From Batrachochytrium dendrobatidis JAM81 (Eukaryota > Chytridiomycota > Chytridiomycetes > Rhizophydiales): DNA of 64,000 nt. The position numbers and the translations under genes are program-made. Shown here piece after piece: positions 47,732 to 59,636 of this stretch. Numbering within the stretch: the stretch's first letter is position 1; each line of letters starts with the position of its first letter. Location of the stretch: contig NW_006281099.1 in the NCBI RefSeq assembly GCF_000203795.2, positions 174,690-238,689 of the forward strand, written 5' to 3'. The notes under the pieces are model-generated. The model ran no database searches. It worked only from the letters and a program-made list of their open reading frames with translations, and was not told where the DNA came from.

Positions 47732-48280
47732 TGCAGCATTGCGTTTATTGTAACCATTTTGAACCCGTTGGTATTGAATTTATTTCCAAAACCACCGATT
47801 GCCATCCAATAGTGACACTTTTATTTGGAGGTATGGTTGCTGCGTACACTACAGCTAAAACGAGCTGCGATTCTTTATCTATTGTCTAGACTTGTTTTCA
47901 TTCCTAGTTATAAACCATCTTGATCTGCTGTATCTTTCATGCCAAAGGTGGATCGATTTGTAGAGGATTTGAAATACAATAGTCTAGGCTGGATTGCAAG
48001 CGTTTGTGATCAATGATGGATGAATCGCAATGCCAATCGTGTATTTATTCAGTGAAATGATTCATTGCAAAAATAAAGATACCAAAGAGCTCATTGGATG
48101 AATATCAATGCATTTTATTGAGATGGTGTCAAGCACTGTGATCTTGAAAGTGTGTCATTGTTGCATCGATGTGTCAAATCCACAAAATGTGTTGTCCAGC
48201 AAGACTTGATTTTCACCCGCTGATGCGATTCAAAGCGTTGCAGCATTGCCATTGACCAGCCATTCAGTAGTACACAGGAT
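47732..48280. other. Intergenic, no gene seen
   Basis: Spacer between two plus-strand genes. No element end or conserved frame recognised. Confidence 0.55.
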
Positions 48281-50149
48281 ATGGCAGACTCAAATCGTAG
48301 AACCCACAAACGAAGTCCTTCGTTTGATCCAGGAATATACTTTTCACAGGAAGATAGATTCCCAGAAAAGACATTGTCATTTCATCACCAGATATACGAA
48401 CATCGATACAGGTTATATAGAGCGTATGAAGCTGCAGTTCCTAAAACAAGTCCAGTTTCTGATGAAGATGACCAGGCTTGCTTTCTTGACTTTATCGATA
48501 CTGTCTGTATTGACATGTAAGTGCTTTACATATCCAAACTTACGTTCTGTTCAATCTCAAAGTATTCCAACTGCATTCATGTGAAATGGAGCTTTTTTGC
48601 AATTCATCTTGCCGTGACTTTTTCTACTCTGCTTTGAAATGGATCATCGTTATGCTTTCCTATTAGAATTGGCATGATCCATTCTTTATAATGATCATCG
48701 TATACTACACACTATAGTTTTGAACTTGCTTTTCTTTACATTTGGCGTGGTCATGCATTGTGCAGTCACCAAGTTGTAATTCAAATATTGGGTTCGACTG
48801 GTTTCAAGAGAATTCTGTATTCTGTATCCTAGTCTTGCATATACATTCGCGCTTTAATTCAACAGAACAATGATTGGACACATCAGGAACGCAACTGTTG
48901 TTTCCATGCCAATCACCTAATATTGTAATGTTCATTTTGGAGTTGAAGATTTGTTCAGTTGTTGCGTACAAAAATGAGATGGACAAAACCGAATGAACAT
49001 TACAATGCTGTCCAGTAGATTGAACAATCGGGTCATGAAACTGGGTGTTTACTATGTACACACCCCTATCAGTGTTTCATTTTACATGAATACGACTGCA
49101 AATGAATGTCATTTATGGCTAGTGATCATATTTCCATTTGTCTATACTTTGGAGCAGTCCAATCAATTGTACTAATCTTTTCTAAACTCATGATCATACC
49201 CAGGAGAATTTCATACGGACTAAGCATGTATTTGTTGCATCTGTATATCTGCACCACCATGTGGTCGCGAGTATTCTATTGCGTGCAGCCCTTTTCCACA
49301 GATTTCTCAACCTTACAACACCTACTTCAAAATACAACACCGTCTTCATATATTGCAAGTATAATGTCATATTTTCTTCCATGGAAATGGCAACTTCCAT
49401 TTCTTCGCATATCATGTTCAACACGTCCATTCATGTTTGTAGATCTTCTAGACGAGATTCAGCTCGTATACTACCTTGCTGCCTTTATTTCTTACCATTT
49501 CTATCCAGCCCTAGATGCATGGTTGGCTATTTATGGAATGCATTTGATCAATGGTATGCTGTGTATGGCATTCTGGTTTGGAGATCCGACCCGATCAGCC
49601 CAATGGACACTATCGGGCCACGCAAATACTTCGACAGGCTACTTTGGATCGTGGAATGCACTCTATACTCCCTTGATCATGTGGTGGGTTTACCTTTTAG
49701 GACGTCGTAACTACATGGGAATATTAAGCTGGCAGCATATGGAACGTATTGAAATGCAGAAACGGATGCATGCCAGTATCGATGCCGAAATCTCCAAAAC
49801 AAGTCAGCATGAATTCACCAAGTCTGAGCTACATAGTATTTTCATCAATCGACTAGTTGGAGCAACTGAATCTTGGGTGTATTTTATTTGGTCTTATGTT
49901 GCACCAGTTATTGTACCTTTATTGTGGCGTTGTGTGTTAAGACCCAATGTGCCAGAAGTTGATGACTTGTCTGAAAAAACGCCGTGGATATGGACAATGG
50001 TTTTATCGGTGATGTGTACGTTTGCGTTGAGGTTGTGGGTGTCATTTTTGAGTTTTCAGATGCAGTGTGTAACCTGGTTCGTTCCGTACGTGTCAGGATT
50101 TGTGATTAACAAGTTTGAAAAATCGGTTAGTATTGGTATAATATATTGA
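48281..50149 (+). CDS. Multi-pass membrane protein of unknown family
   Basis: Two exons, 48281-48516 and 49123-50149, give 420 residues. The first exon encodes a cytosolic, charged N terminus (MADSNRRTHKRSPSFDPGIYF) and the second about seven to eight hydrophobic spans with many aromatic residues (IVLIFSKLMIIPR, LVYYLAAFISYHFYPALDAWLAIYGMHLINGMLCMAFWFGD split here by charged or polar residues). A central amphipathic loop (HMERIEMQKRMHASIDAEISK) follows. I do not recognise the family. The frame ends NKFEKSVSIGIIY; a GTTAGT just before the end could be a further 5' splice site, so the last residues are uncertain. The single intron is 606 bp, of which 528 bp is TIR element J. Confidence 0.7.
48571..49098 (+). 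mobile_element. TIR element copy J filling an intron
   Basis: A 528-bp copy from CTGCATTCATGTGAAATGG to TTTTACATGAATACGACTG. Its internal part matches copy K (54357-54788) in reverse orientation with only a handful of differences over about 430 bp. The host gene's 5' splice site is 54 bp to the left and the 3' splice site 24 bp to the right, so removing the element would leave an intron of ordinary size. Confidence 0.92.
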
Positions 50150-50255
50150 GACTTTATGGAATGCAATCTTGAATAAAATATTAAAACACGAATTAGATGG
50201 ATTGACATAGTCGACTCCTCAAGCCAATTTATTCACAATGCCAAAACAAGGTTAT

Positions 50256-51322
50256 TTAAAGTTTTGAATGTGCTGATTTACGTTGAGCGTATGCACTTTT
50301 AAGTAATGCATACAAAGTCTGTATTCTGGGCATTTCCACACCATGCAGCTTGGCAAGATTCAGCGGGTTTCCCAAAATAACCTCCAATTCCAATGGTCTT
50401 TTTTCTTCCCAATCAACCAGCATACTGGGTTTAAACCCAACATTCTTTTTCGTATTTTCTAAAATCGAATCGATAGAAGCTAGATGAGATGGAAATGGGC
50501 GTCCAAACAGTTTGGGACCAGCTTCAAACACTTCGCGCATGCATTCTCTCGCATGCTCATTGATGGTTGGATCAGGAAGTAAAGATGCGATCCCAACACC
50601 TCCACCAAGAATAGAAGTTGGACTAAACGTTGCATTGATTGCCAGTTTATGCCAACGGGTAAGTTGGATTTCAATAGCATCCATCATATACGCCTCGTCC
50701 ACTCCACCTTGTTTAAACAGATCAACAAGGGTTGTCATGTTGGATGTTGTTTCTGTTTGTAATGCTAAAGGCGGTTGCTGGGTTGGATTATTTTTCGTAT
50801 AAAATGGACCCATGTAGATGCGTGCCCATCTGCTGTGCACAATCAGTCCTGGTTTGGTCTGAGTGCACGATACCAATGTCACACATGAGATAATGGGTGA
50901 CTGGGGATACCGATCGCGATACGGCCATTCAATTCCAAACCCGTTTTGAATCAAAACGATCGCTGATATGCCAGTTACCACTGGAGAAATATCGACGGAA
51001 TCATCTCGCACTTCTGGTAAAGCTTTGGTGGTGACGACGATATAGTCGAATTGGATCCCCGAAGCAGCAGCTTGAGTGCATGAGTTAAACACTCGGTGTG
51101 GTTTCCAAACTGAAGAGCCGTATACGGGAGACTCGATTTCAAATCCTTTTTTATTGACGATGTTGTAGTTGGAGCGACAAACGACGGATACCAGGGTTTC
51201 TTTCGAGGCCTTGTTTAATGGCTGATGAAGCCTTGCACCATAAAATGCACCTACAGCACCGGCTCCGACTAAAATAAAATAGGATCAATATTTAGTTGTA
51301 AATTCTATTCACCTTTGAACAT
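50256..51322 (-). CDS. Ketopantoate reductase family (ApbA/PanE-like) oxidoreductase
   Basis: NADPH-dependent enzyme of the PanE/ApbA family; true members make pantoate for coenzyme A. Two exons: a 10-nt first exon 51313-51322 (ATG, Phe, Lys and one base) and 50256-51268, total 340 residues. The splice creates MFKVGAGAVGAFYGARL, the nucleotide-binding GxGxxG. Further marks are VVTTKALPEV (conserved Lys), VLIQNGFG and RWHKLAINATFSPTSILGG with the second catalytic Lys. A start at 51092 would lose the Rossmann motif and opens with GTG, so it was rejected. The substrate is uncertain because the family is broad. It is transcribed divergently from the Rpr2-like gene, 164 bp apart. Confidence 0.9.
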
Positions 51323-51486
51323 AATCTTTTATTCGTTACCAATAAGAACATGAATTGGCATTTGTCGTTGATGGACGAATTCAAACTAAAATTCAACGCT
51401 TAATAGCTAAGCAATCTGAACGACAACGATCACTGATATTGAATTTGCTTTTCCAGCCAACGGATTCAATTGGATTCAATTCTATT

Positions 51487-52524
51487 ATGGCTCAGCCATC
51501 TCAATCTAAACCGTCTTCATATGATTCAGAAGAAACGATTTCCTTTCTTCTGACGGCTGCTCAGAAGCTATTCACTTCATCGCCTGCTATTTCCCGACAT
51601 TTAGTGCAGACATTTGTTGATCACACTGTCTTGCACAATGTACCTGTTGCTGCTGCTCTGCGTCGAAAGCTCTGCACAAGTTGTGGATCGTTTAAAGTTT
51701 CAGGTCTTACTTGTCAGACAGCAACAGTATCTGTCAACAAAAAAAAAGCCAAAAAGTCATCAAAACATCGACCATCAACTTTGAAGAGCACTGAAAAGGA
51801 TCCAGTATTGGTGCAAGCTGTTTCTATAGCAACACAAGCGACACCTCGAACACCAACCACCAAACCCATTCATAAACATACCAACTCGACCCAAAAACCA
51901 TATCGTATCATTCAGCAGCCTATCAGAAAAATCCCATCTGTTACAGCAAACAATTCACTGCAAAAACTTGCAACCAACGTTTGCACTACATGTCTTGTTT
52001 GTGGTTACATTTCATATTTGCCTGGAATTGGATCGAATGAGCTAGCATTGGTGGATACATCTTGTCCAATGGTTTATGTACCAGATTTTAATCTGCCAGA
52101 AACTTCCAGTACATCTACTTTTAAATCAGTATCAAAGAAAAACAAACGATTATTGGGATCAACACATCAAGAAAATGATCCGATTGCGACGGATAAGGAT
52201 AATGTACCAGTATTGAGTTTGTTGGATCAACGCATCTTGAATTCAAAAAAAGTTAAAAAGATCAAGAATTCATTTCATACTCCTATTGTATCGCATTCTA
52301 CACCACCTTCAGCTGAAAACAAACACGCTAAAGAGTCTGGTGGTGTAGTGTCACAGTCCATCAAGTCTATACTACTGGGACACGCTACATCCAAACCCAA
52401 CTCCGTAAAGAAAAAAGACAGTTACAAGAACAAGGTTCAATTACTTGTCAAGCAGCAGCAGAAAGCCAAAGCAAGTGCTTCCAAACCTACTTATAGTCTC
52501 ACTGATTTTCTTTCTGATTTATAA
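51487..52524 (+). CDS. RNase P/MRP Rpr2/Rpp21/Snm1-like zinc protein
   Basis: 345 residues from ATG 51487 (the frame is open from a TTG at 51355). An N-terminal helical region (SFLLTAAQKLFTSSPAISRHLVQTFVDHTVL) precedes RRKLCTSCGSFKVSGLTC and, about 90 residues later, CTTCLVCGYISYLPG. Helix plus two Cys-x2-Cys half-sites is the Rpr2/Rpp21 plan, a subunit that supports pre-tRNA 5' processing. The basic, disordered insertion between the two Cys pairs is long, and so is the Lys-rich C-terminal half. It could be Rpp21, Snm1 or a relative; by-eye assignment. Confidence 0.7.
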   Translation: MAQPSQSKPSSYDSEETISFLLTAAQKLFTSSPAISRHLVQTFVDHTVLHNVPVAAALRRKLCTSCGSFKVSGLTCQTATVSVNKKKAKKSSKHRPSTLKSTEKDPVLVQAVSIATQATPRTPTTKPIHKHTNSTQKPYRIIQQPIRKIPSVTANNSLQKLATNVCTTCLVCGYISYLPGIGSNELALVDTSCPMVYVPDFNLPETSSTSTFKSVSKKNKRLLGSTHQENDPIATDKDNVPVLSLLDQRILNSKKVKKIKNSFHTPIVSHSTPPSAENKHAKESGGVVSQSIKSILLGHATSKPNSVKKKDSYKNKVQLLVKQQQKAKASASKPTYSLTDFLSDL

Positions 52525-52686
52525 AATTTGACTTGTGTTGGATAGTCTTGGGTATAAGGATTAGATGGTTCGCCAAGAAATAAACTATATTCGAGTTTCA
52601 AGATTTAGAAAATACGAAATATATTTCAAAATAGAGCAGTGACGAACACAAGGAGGGGAGATTGGCTTTGAGGGTAGCCAAAAAGT

Positions 52687-55130
52687 TTAAGCCGATGCAG
52701 TATTTGATGTAGTTATACGAGACACACCCCATACTTTCTTATACTCTAAACATATCACTGTGACAGAGGAAGCAACACACAGTATGTGCATTAATGAGAT
52801 GACCAAAAAAGGAGCGCCAGGTGTCCACGAATCGAAAAGCAATCCGCCGACTTTTGACACAATTAAAATACCAGATGCTCCACAAAAACTAGATATCCCT
52901 GAAATACTTCCACGGAGATGAATTGGCATGCTTTTAGCCGATGTCACAAGTGTGAGAGAAACAATAATAAGACCAATCTCGCCAAATCCGATTAAAAAAG
53001 CTGTAAAGTAGTTAAGCTTGGATCCCGGCGAAGTAGATAAAAACAATAAAAGGTATCCAGCCATTGCCAAAACAGTTGAAATCAGCATCAATAATGGAGG
53101 ATACACAATGTCTGTAATAAAACCTAGTGTGATGTTATAAGCAAGGCGCAATAGTTTAGTTGTTATAGATCAATGAAAATTGAGCAAAGTGTATTTGTGG
53201 CATACTAGAAATCAACACAACCTACCAAATATAGGAGCACCAACTAGGGCAAATGTCTGAATCACACCAGTAAGAATAGATGAAACAATATACGCTTTAG
53301 GGCAACTGACTTCTAAAGTATCTGGAGAATTACCCTCACATTCACCACTCATGACATGGTGTTTATACACCCATAAAGGAATAAATAGTGTTACAGTTAT
53401 GGTATCACCCCGCGCAAGGAAGCTACCAATCAAGCCAAGGATAAGGCGTGGATCGCGAACAACGGTACGCAAACCATCTCGCGTAAGTGAGTATATTGCT
53501 GTAAAATGCCCCATAAGACTGGCATTCGAGATTTTTTGCAAAGTGTTGGGCAATGGCGTTGAACTTTCAGCCAACGAGTTTTCGTGAGTATTGACAGAAC
53601 AAGTGGATGCAGATGTAGATGGCGTGGGGTTTGCTGAGCGTGCAGGCAATGTCGTCAAGTCTCCCTCTTGCTGCAACTGTTTTTTCATAATTTCTCGTAC
53701 AAGCTTAGGAGAAGGTAGAGTAAAACCTAGCACCACTGCCAAAACAATGGAAATCGCGGCAATGATCCAGTAAGAGTTTCTAAGACCATTACCAGTATGG
53801 CCGATCATCACCGGAATGCGAAGAAATACAAAAAGCCCAATAAGTGCGCCAAGACCAGTAAAAAGTCCAGAAATACCCGCAATCTTGCCTCGATCCTAGA
53901 TAAAATATATGGTTTACCAATGAATAAAGGTTTTAGTTGAATATAAAACACAACCAAGGCTAACGGATGAAATATCGTACCCTTTCATCAGCAATGTCGG
54001 CCAAAACAGCAGAAATCATGGTAGATACTGCAGCACCGCCTATACAGAACAATAGTCTTAAAAGAAGCAACTGAGGGTAAACGTTTTGTGTCAGCGGATA
54101 TAATATAAACGTAATGCCGATGAGAGTGTAGCCTATGACATATATGGGGCGACGCCCAAATGAATCGGAAAGAACACCCCAAAAGGTGATGACAACCAAT
54201 GTTCCAATTTGATCGTAGAACACGAGCGAGCCACTTGTATATCCGATGATGTTGTCTGGCACATGCAATATATCTTTGAGAATGAATACCTATATTGTTT
54301 AAACGATAGACATACCAACGCGAAAAATACAGTTAGTAAGATTTAATTGGTTTTTGCAATCGTATTCATGTAAAATGAAACACTGATAGGGGTATGTACA
54401 TAGTAAACACCCAGTTTCATGACCCGATTGTTCAATCTACTGGACAGCATTGTAATGTTCATTCGGTTTTGTCCATCTCATTTTTGTATGCAACAACTGA
54501 ACAAATCTTCAATTCCAAAATGAACATTACAATATTAGGTGATTGGCATGGAAACAACAGTTGCGTTCCTGATGTGTCCAATTATTGTTCTGTTGAATTA
54601 AAGCGCGAATGTATATGCAAGACTAGGATACAGAATACAGAATTCTCTTGAAACCAGTCGAACCCAATATTTGAATTACAACTTGGTGACTGCACAATGC
54701 ATGACCACGCCAAATGTAAAGAAAAGCAAGTTCAAAACTATAGTGTGTAGTATACGATGTCCATTATAAAGAATGGATCATGCCAATTAAAGAAATAGTC
54801 ATGCGATTGTACATTGATATGCGATACTAGAATCCACCCAATTAAACAAACCGAATGCGAAAAGTTGAATATTTGAAAATTCTAGTCACTAACCTGAGAA
54901 GAATTGATATACACAAAGAATGAGATGGTGAACAAGGATGCCAGTAAGAAGGAGAATAGATGGAAATAAGTAAATCCCTGCTGCAGTCTGAACCACTTTG
55001 TGACGGGTTTTGATGATTGAGTGTCGGAGCGACTGGTTTCTAGAGGTGGTTCTGCAGTATTAGCCAAATCAGATGCATTTGCACTTTCATTGATTCTAGT
55101 AGTGATTTCTGGTAATGGCGTATTACTCAT
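52687..55130 (-). CDS. Major facilitator superfamily transporter
   Basis: Four exons: 54894-55130, 53981-54289, 53226-53895 and 52687-53123, total 550 residues, in frame. A cytosolic N terminus of ~50 residues leads into the first span in exon 1. The MFS loop 2-3 motif GVLSDSFGRRPIYVIG is in exon 2 and ADERDRGKIAG is formed by the second splice. A disordered loop of about 90 residues (PARSANPTPSTSASTCS) separates the N and C halves, with further spans after it up to the C terminus. Hydrophobic segments total about 12. The substrate cannot be named. The 604-bp first intron carries TIR element K. Confidence 0.9.
54357..54788 (-). mobile_element. TIR element copy K in MFS intron 1
   Basis: About 430 bp, reverse orientation relative to J and nearly identical to it. 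It begins CAATCGTATTCATGTAAAATG and stops at GGATCATGCCAATT, so the outer ~110 bp of one side is missing. The 85-codon frame at 54394-54651 is the same as one at 48804-49061 (one residue different) and is element sequence. Confidence 0.9.
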
Positions 55131-55543
55131 TTGACAATGAGCGTTACTCGGCTTCCCTTATCAAAATGATTAGAACACAAGACTACCCGAATTAGTTTGT
55201 CCTGGTGATGAGAATGCACTAGGGATAGGTCAGGAAGTAAAACCAGTTACGAATGGTAGTGAATGTACTACCCTAGCAATACTATTTAAATGATTGTCTT
55301 GGAGTGGATAAGACAGATTCGACCTTGACGACTTGACTTGTTACAAGATTCAGCAGTGGGTTTAATCGGTATATTTTTGATTCATACATCACCATGGTCG
55401 ATTACTTCATGTTCCTTCCGACTATAAATTCGTGATTGGTCAGCCTATTAACGTTCCGATCCGCAGTACTATCTTTTTCAGTTCCGGCCATCCATTCCAA
55501 GCATCTACTCGGTCATTTCAAGAAACTGTTTATTCACAAGATA
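55131..55543. other. Intergenic, no gene seen
   Basis: Upstream of the MFS gene and 3' flank of the CCDC47 gene, both on the minus strand. Nothing recognised. Confidence 0.6.
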
Positions 55544-57392
55544 TTACATCTTGACACTTTTGCTTTTTTTCTTCATCTTGGCATCCTTCCTTTTTTGCTC
55601 ACGCTTACGCTCCTTTTCTTCATACTTGCGCTGTTCCTCTACTGAAAGCTTGTAGATTTGCTCCTCCTTCAACTTTTTATCCTTGATTTTTTTGTCCGCC
55701 AGCTCCTATATTATGATTCGCCAGATTAGATATTGCATCAGCCATTTAATGGTGAAATGAATAGTAGATTAACAAGCACTTGCCTCTTTTCGCGCTTCCT
55801 CTTGGGATTTTAGAACCACCACTTCAGCTGCTTGACGGAGTTTAGCAATCTTAGATTTGCCCTACAGAAACACATGGTTAATGCCACTAAATGGATTTTC
55901 ACAAGGACCATTGGAAAGTACATACATCTATACTTAGTAATCCCTTTTGACCAACATAGTCGACTAGATCAAATCCAAGTTGGTTCATCTGACACATGGT
56001 GTCAATCATGTCTTTGGTTGGGGGTTGAGCATTAGGAATGCGGTACGTCATATTCAATGTGCGTGGTTGCTTGAGTGCTTCTATCCTAAACACGTTGCAT
56101 TAAAAAGAGTGAGATGCAACCTAAATCTTGAATCATTGATACAAACCATACGTACGTTTCAGGCTTGACTGTGGGTAGATCGGTAAGAATAATCTGGTCA
56201 ATCAGAGGTTCTTTGAACAAAGTATCTCCGTTGCCGTTTTCATCAAGACCAATAGATTTAAAAATAGTAGCACGAATAGCTGGATCGTCCCACACAGCTA
56301 CAGCAAACTCGGGTGCATCTGTCATGATCATATAGTGACTTTTTGGAAACCCAGGAAGATCGCGAACTTTTGGAAAGTTATTCTTTGAATAATATTAAAT
56401 AATCAGGACTTGAAAGGATGGCTGAATCAACACAAAATGCATCATCTGTATGACTTACAAGATCCCAACGATTGGCTTTGATCGAGTCTCCAGTAGCTTT
56501 TGGAAGAATTGCAAATGTGAATGGATCAGCGACTTTGTCATTGAAAGTAAAAGTAAGAGTCTATTTAAATATCGGTTAGCAGCAAGAATCAATTGATTTG
56601 CTTAGACTTGAATGGGCAGTACATACCACTTTGTCGTACTGATCATTTCCTAGGTAATAGTCTATAAGCCATTGAACAAGATCGTGGCGAGCAACTAGAT
56701 GAACATATCCATATACATGTTTGACAAAAGTACGGCCCGAAGCGTAAAAGATAAAATCGCGAGGTCCGTCCATAATAAGCTTATGTCCATCATTAGATCC
56801 AATATGGGAAAACTGCATTTGCCACAATTCAAATGTTCCTTTCATCCTATAACATTGTATAGGTTGAGAATAATTAGTATGATGTATTGATGTTGAAAAA
56901 AGCAAATATATGAAGTGGCCAGCATACCATCCACGAGCGATTTCTCGGTTAGCACGTTTACCGATCAAATAAAATGAAGCATACAAAGTAGCAATCAAAA
57001 TCATGAGCAGTTCAAACCAAAAATCCATTAAAGTAATGTTATCCAAGCTCATTAATGGACGAGGTTTGTTGACCACATTTTCTGCCGAACCACTTTGATC
57101 TGAATTCAGGGTAGAAGAGAACTGGTCGCTAAACAGTGTTTGTTGAGTATCGTCTTCAAGCTCTTGATCTGTACATGCAAGGTTTTTAAAAAGTATTTAG
57201 TATCTGTAAATGGTATAAACGACCATGTTTAATCATTATGAGCAAGGAATAAGTACAATTGAAATCGTCAAGATTGGTGGCAGTAACGTATCCAGTCAAA
57301 GCGAAAAATACAAAAAGAGTAAAACCAAGTTTGGCAGCTTGACCAAGTGGTTTTAGCATAGCCATGGTGTCAGATCCAACAGAAGAATGCAT
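55544..57392 (-). CDS. CCDC47: CCDC47-like ER membrane protein (DUF1682), PAT complex subunit
   Basis: CCDC47 works with Asterix in the PAT complex that chaperones multi-pass proteins at the ER translocon. Eight exons: about 57240?-57392, 56928-57168, 56627-56846, 56459-56560, 56156-56382, 55926-56085, 55784-55861 and 55544-55705. Frame is kept from exon 2 on; the exact 3' edge of exon 1 is unsure (GTACTT or GTCGTT). Seen: signal/membrane segment LGFTLFVFFALTGYVTA, a second span (LLMILIATLYASFYLIG), the luminal-to-cytosolic body with KLIMDGPRDFIFYASGR and FPKVRDLPGFPKSHYMIMTDAPEF, and the Lys/Glu-rich coiled tail EEQRKYEEKERKREQKKKDAK. Intron 7 is GC-AG (GCAAGT). Confidence 0.92.
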
Positions 57393-57527
57393 TGATCCTT
57401 TGATTAGGTAACTGCACAAGTGTTGGATTGCAAAGTGCGGACTGAATGATCACGTGGTTATGGTTCACTTTTGAATTTGCAGATCTAAACTCGACTTGCT
57501 TCCAACCCACTAATCCAGTGTTGCAAC

Positions 57528-58106
57528 ATGGCCAAGAAACAAGTGTCCAAGTCTACATCAGAAGTGGTCGAGTCTTCTGGGACTACCCGCACCACCACTC
57601 GTACTACAACCACAACCACCACCACAACCACGCCCAAACTGACCACAAGCAACACTGACACAACCCTCTCTTCGATCTTGACTACTTTTGAGGAATCTTA
57701 CTTTTCAAGTACCCCGCAATCCATTGTGCTGATTGATGTCTACTTGGCATTTGTGATGCTGACTGGCATCATTCAGTTTTTGTATGTGGTGCTTGCTGGC
57801 ACTTATCCTTACAATTCATTTTTGGCTGGATTTATTTGCTCAGTTGGATCGTTTGTACTTGCAGGTAAGTATTGGCATGTCTAGCTGGAAAAGGATTTGA
57901 TTTTAATGTGTTTTTAGTTAATTTGAGAATTCAAGCTCATCCTGCCAACAGGAGTACGGTTTCCATGTCTCCAGAGCGGTAAGAAATGAGTTGGTCAAGG
58001 ATGTTGTCGAGGCTTGATTGACTAACATGTTCAACTCAGAGCGTTTGCTGATTTTGCATTTTCGTCGGTGCTGCTGTTTGGATTCTGCATCAACTTTGTT
58101 GGCTAA
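57528..58106 (+). CDS. OST2: Oligosaccharyltransferase subunit DAD1/OST2
   Basis: Small ER membrane subunit of the complex that transfers N-glycans to nascent proteins. Exons 57528-57864, 57918-57978 and 58040-58106 give 154 residues. The core is unmistakable: [67 protein letters not shown] and the terminal INFVG (shown here in pieces of the same stretch). The N-terminal 45 residues are longer than usual and include a run of Thr (residues ~20-46, ARTTT-type codons ACC/ACA/ACT). It starts 135 bp from the CCDC47 start in divergent orientation; both products act in ER membrane protein biogenesis. Confidence 0.95.
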
Positions 58107-58284
58107 TTTGATTTCAGACTAAAGCCCAATACTGTTTATTTACAATCGATTTTATTAAATATACATATTTGAACGAGGAATGGGTGTGCAGTGCAGATTG
58201 GACAAGAAAAGAATTGCCTTCATTCTGTAAAAGATTTTTATTTCCTTTGCCTGATGATGTGTGGCAAAAGAAACAAATGAGTAA

Positions 58285-59636
58285 TTAGAGCTTGTTAAAT
58301 GCAACCGTGTCGACAGACTGGCAGTAGTCCTCAAGAGCCATGATATTGTCATTCAGATCGTCTGTGCCAACCTTGTCGTCTTCGACGACACATGTGATCT
58401 GAAGCTTCTTGATTCCGTAACCAATGGGAACAAGCTTAGAGCCACCCCATAAGAGACCATCCATGGTAATGGCACGAACACCTTCCTCCAGCTTGGCAAG
58501 ATCAGTCTCGTCATCCCAGGGCTTGACGTCAAGAATGATCATGGACTTTGCTGCCACCTTGGGCTCTAGAAACAGTGCAGAGTATTAGAATACAAAAACA
58601 ACAGTAGCCAACAATAGGAGTATATTCTGCAAGTGCGACAGATCAGATGCAAATAAATAAGGTAGCGTGCGGTTTTTTCATCTTAAACGGAACGTTTACA
58701 GCCAAATGCCGGTATCATCATATCTAGAAGCACATTGCATACTCGTAAAACGACAAACACTTACTGGCAGCCTTCTTGGCATGGTACTCGGCAAGACGAG
58801 CAGCCTTGACCTTTTCTGCCTCTGCGTCCTCCTCTTCATCATCAGAACCAAAGAGATCAATGTCATCTTCATCTTCTTCTACTACAGCAGGACCATAGGA
58901 GTCAGCAGATTTCTTGGTGCCTGGGAAGCTGTAAGTGATTAGACAAAGTAAGTTGCATGAAAAGAAAAGATACAGTCAAAAAAAAAAGAAAAAACCTTGA
59001 TCTGGACTTGGCATCAAAATGGGCAATGTGCTTGTACCAACGAGAGGCATATGGGTAGGTAGCAGCGACGGGAGCCTTTTTGACAGCGTCAAAGACGGCA
59101 ACATCAGCCTGGGATGCAGTGTATCTATTGGAAACAATAAATGGTTAGACCAGAACAATCATAAAAAACAGATGATGTATTGCTCAGAGTTGCCGAGGCA
59201 ATTGTGGTTTCGTCGTTATGGGGGTCTTAATCCCATCAGTAACACGGACCAATATTTCCTCATCACTGCAGTACAGAACAAAAAAGAAGACAAAAGAAGA
59301 GCACAGAAATAGATTGCAAAATGCTGGGGTTAAGCCAACACCATGACAGCGACATATTCATAAACAAAACTGCTCATTCAAAGAGTGATTCATTCTAAAT
59401 GAATACGGCTGCAAGTGCAATATGGATCTGAATCAGCCATGGTTGAACCAAGACATGAAAACAGTACAGATCAAACAGAACAGATCAATGTAGAATGCAA
59501 CAGGACTCAACTGGATATACAATGCATCAACAGGAATAACAACATCAATAGCTTACCCCTCAATGTAAGACTTGTCCTCAAGGAAGGTATTGAGCACCTT
59601 CAAGCCAGCATCCTTTTCAAGATCAGTGAAGCCCAT
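58285..59636 (-). CDS. EFB1: Translation elongation factor 1B, beta-type subunit (eEF1B)
   Basis: GDP/GTP exchange factor for eEF1A. Exons 59557-59636, 58996-59124, 58765-58928 and 58285-58565 give 217 residues. Seen: [41 protein letters not shown] in two joined exons, then [10 protein letters not shown] (GST-like N domain), the acidic [17 protein letters not shown] linker with the classic CK2 phosphorylation site, and the catalytic C-domain [17 protein letters not shown] to the end NKL. The second intron starts GTTTTT, an unusual donor, but only it keeps the reading frame. The first intron contains a remnant of a TIR element. Confidence 0.95.
59378..59413 (-). mobile_element. TIR element terminal fragment in eEF1B intron 1
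   Basis: GAGTGATTCATTCTAAATGAATACGGCTG matches the family right end. No partner end is visible in the intron, so it is a decayed remnant. Confidence 0.5.

Noticed and set aside
48804..49061. 85-codon frame (and its near twin at 54394-54651)
   Set aside because: Both lie inside TIR element copies J and K; identity reflects recent element duplication, not coding selection.
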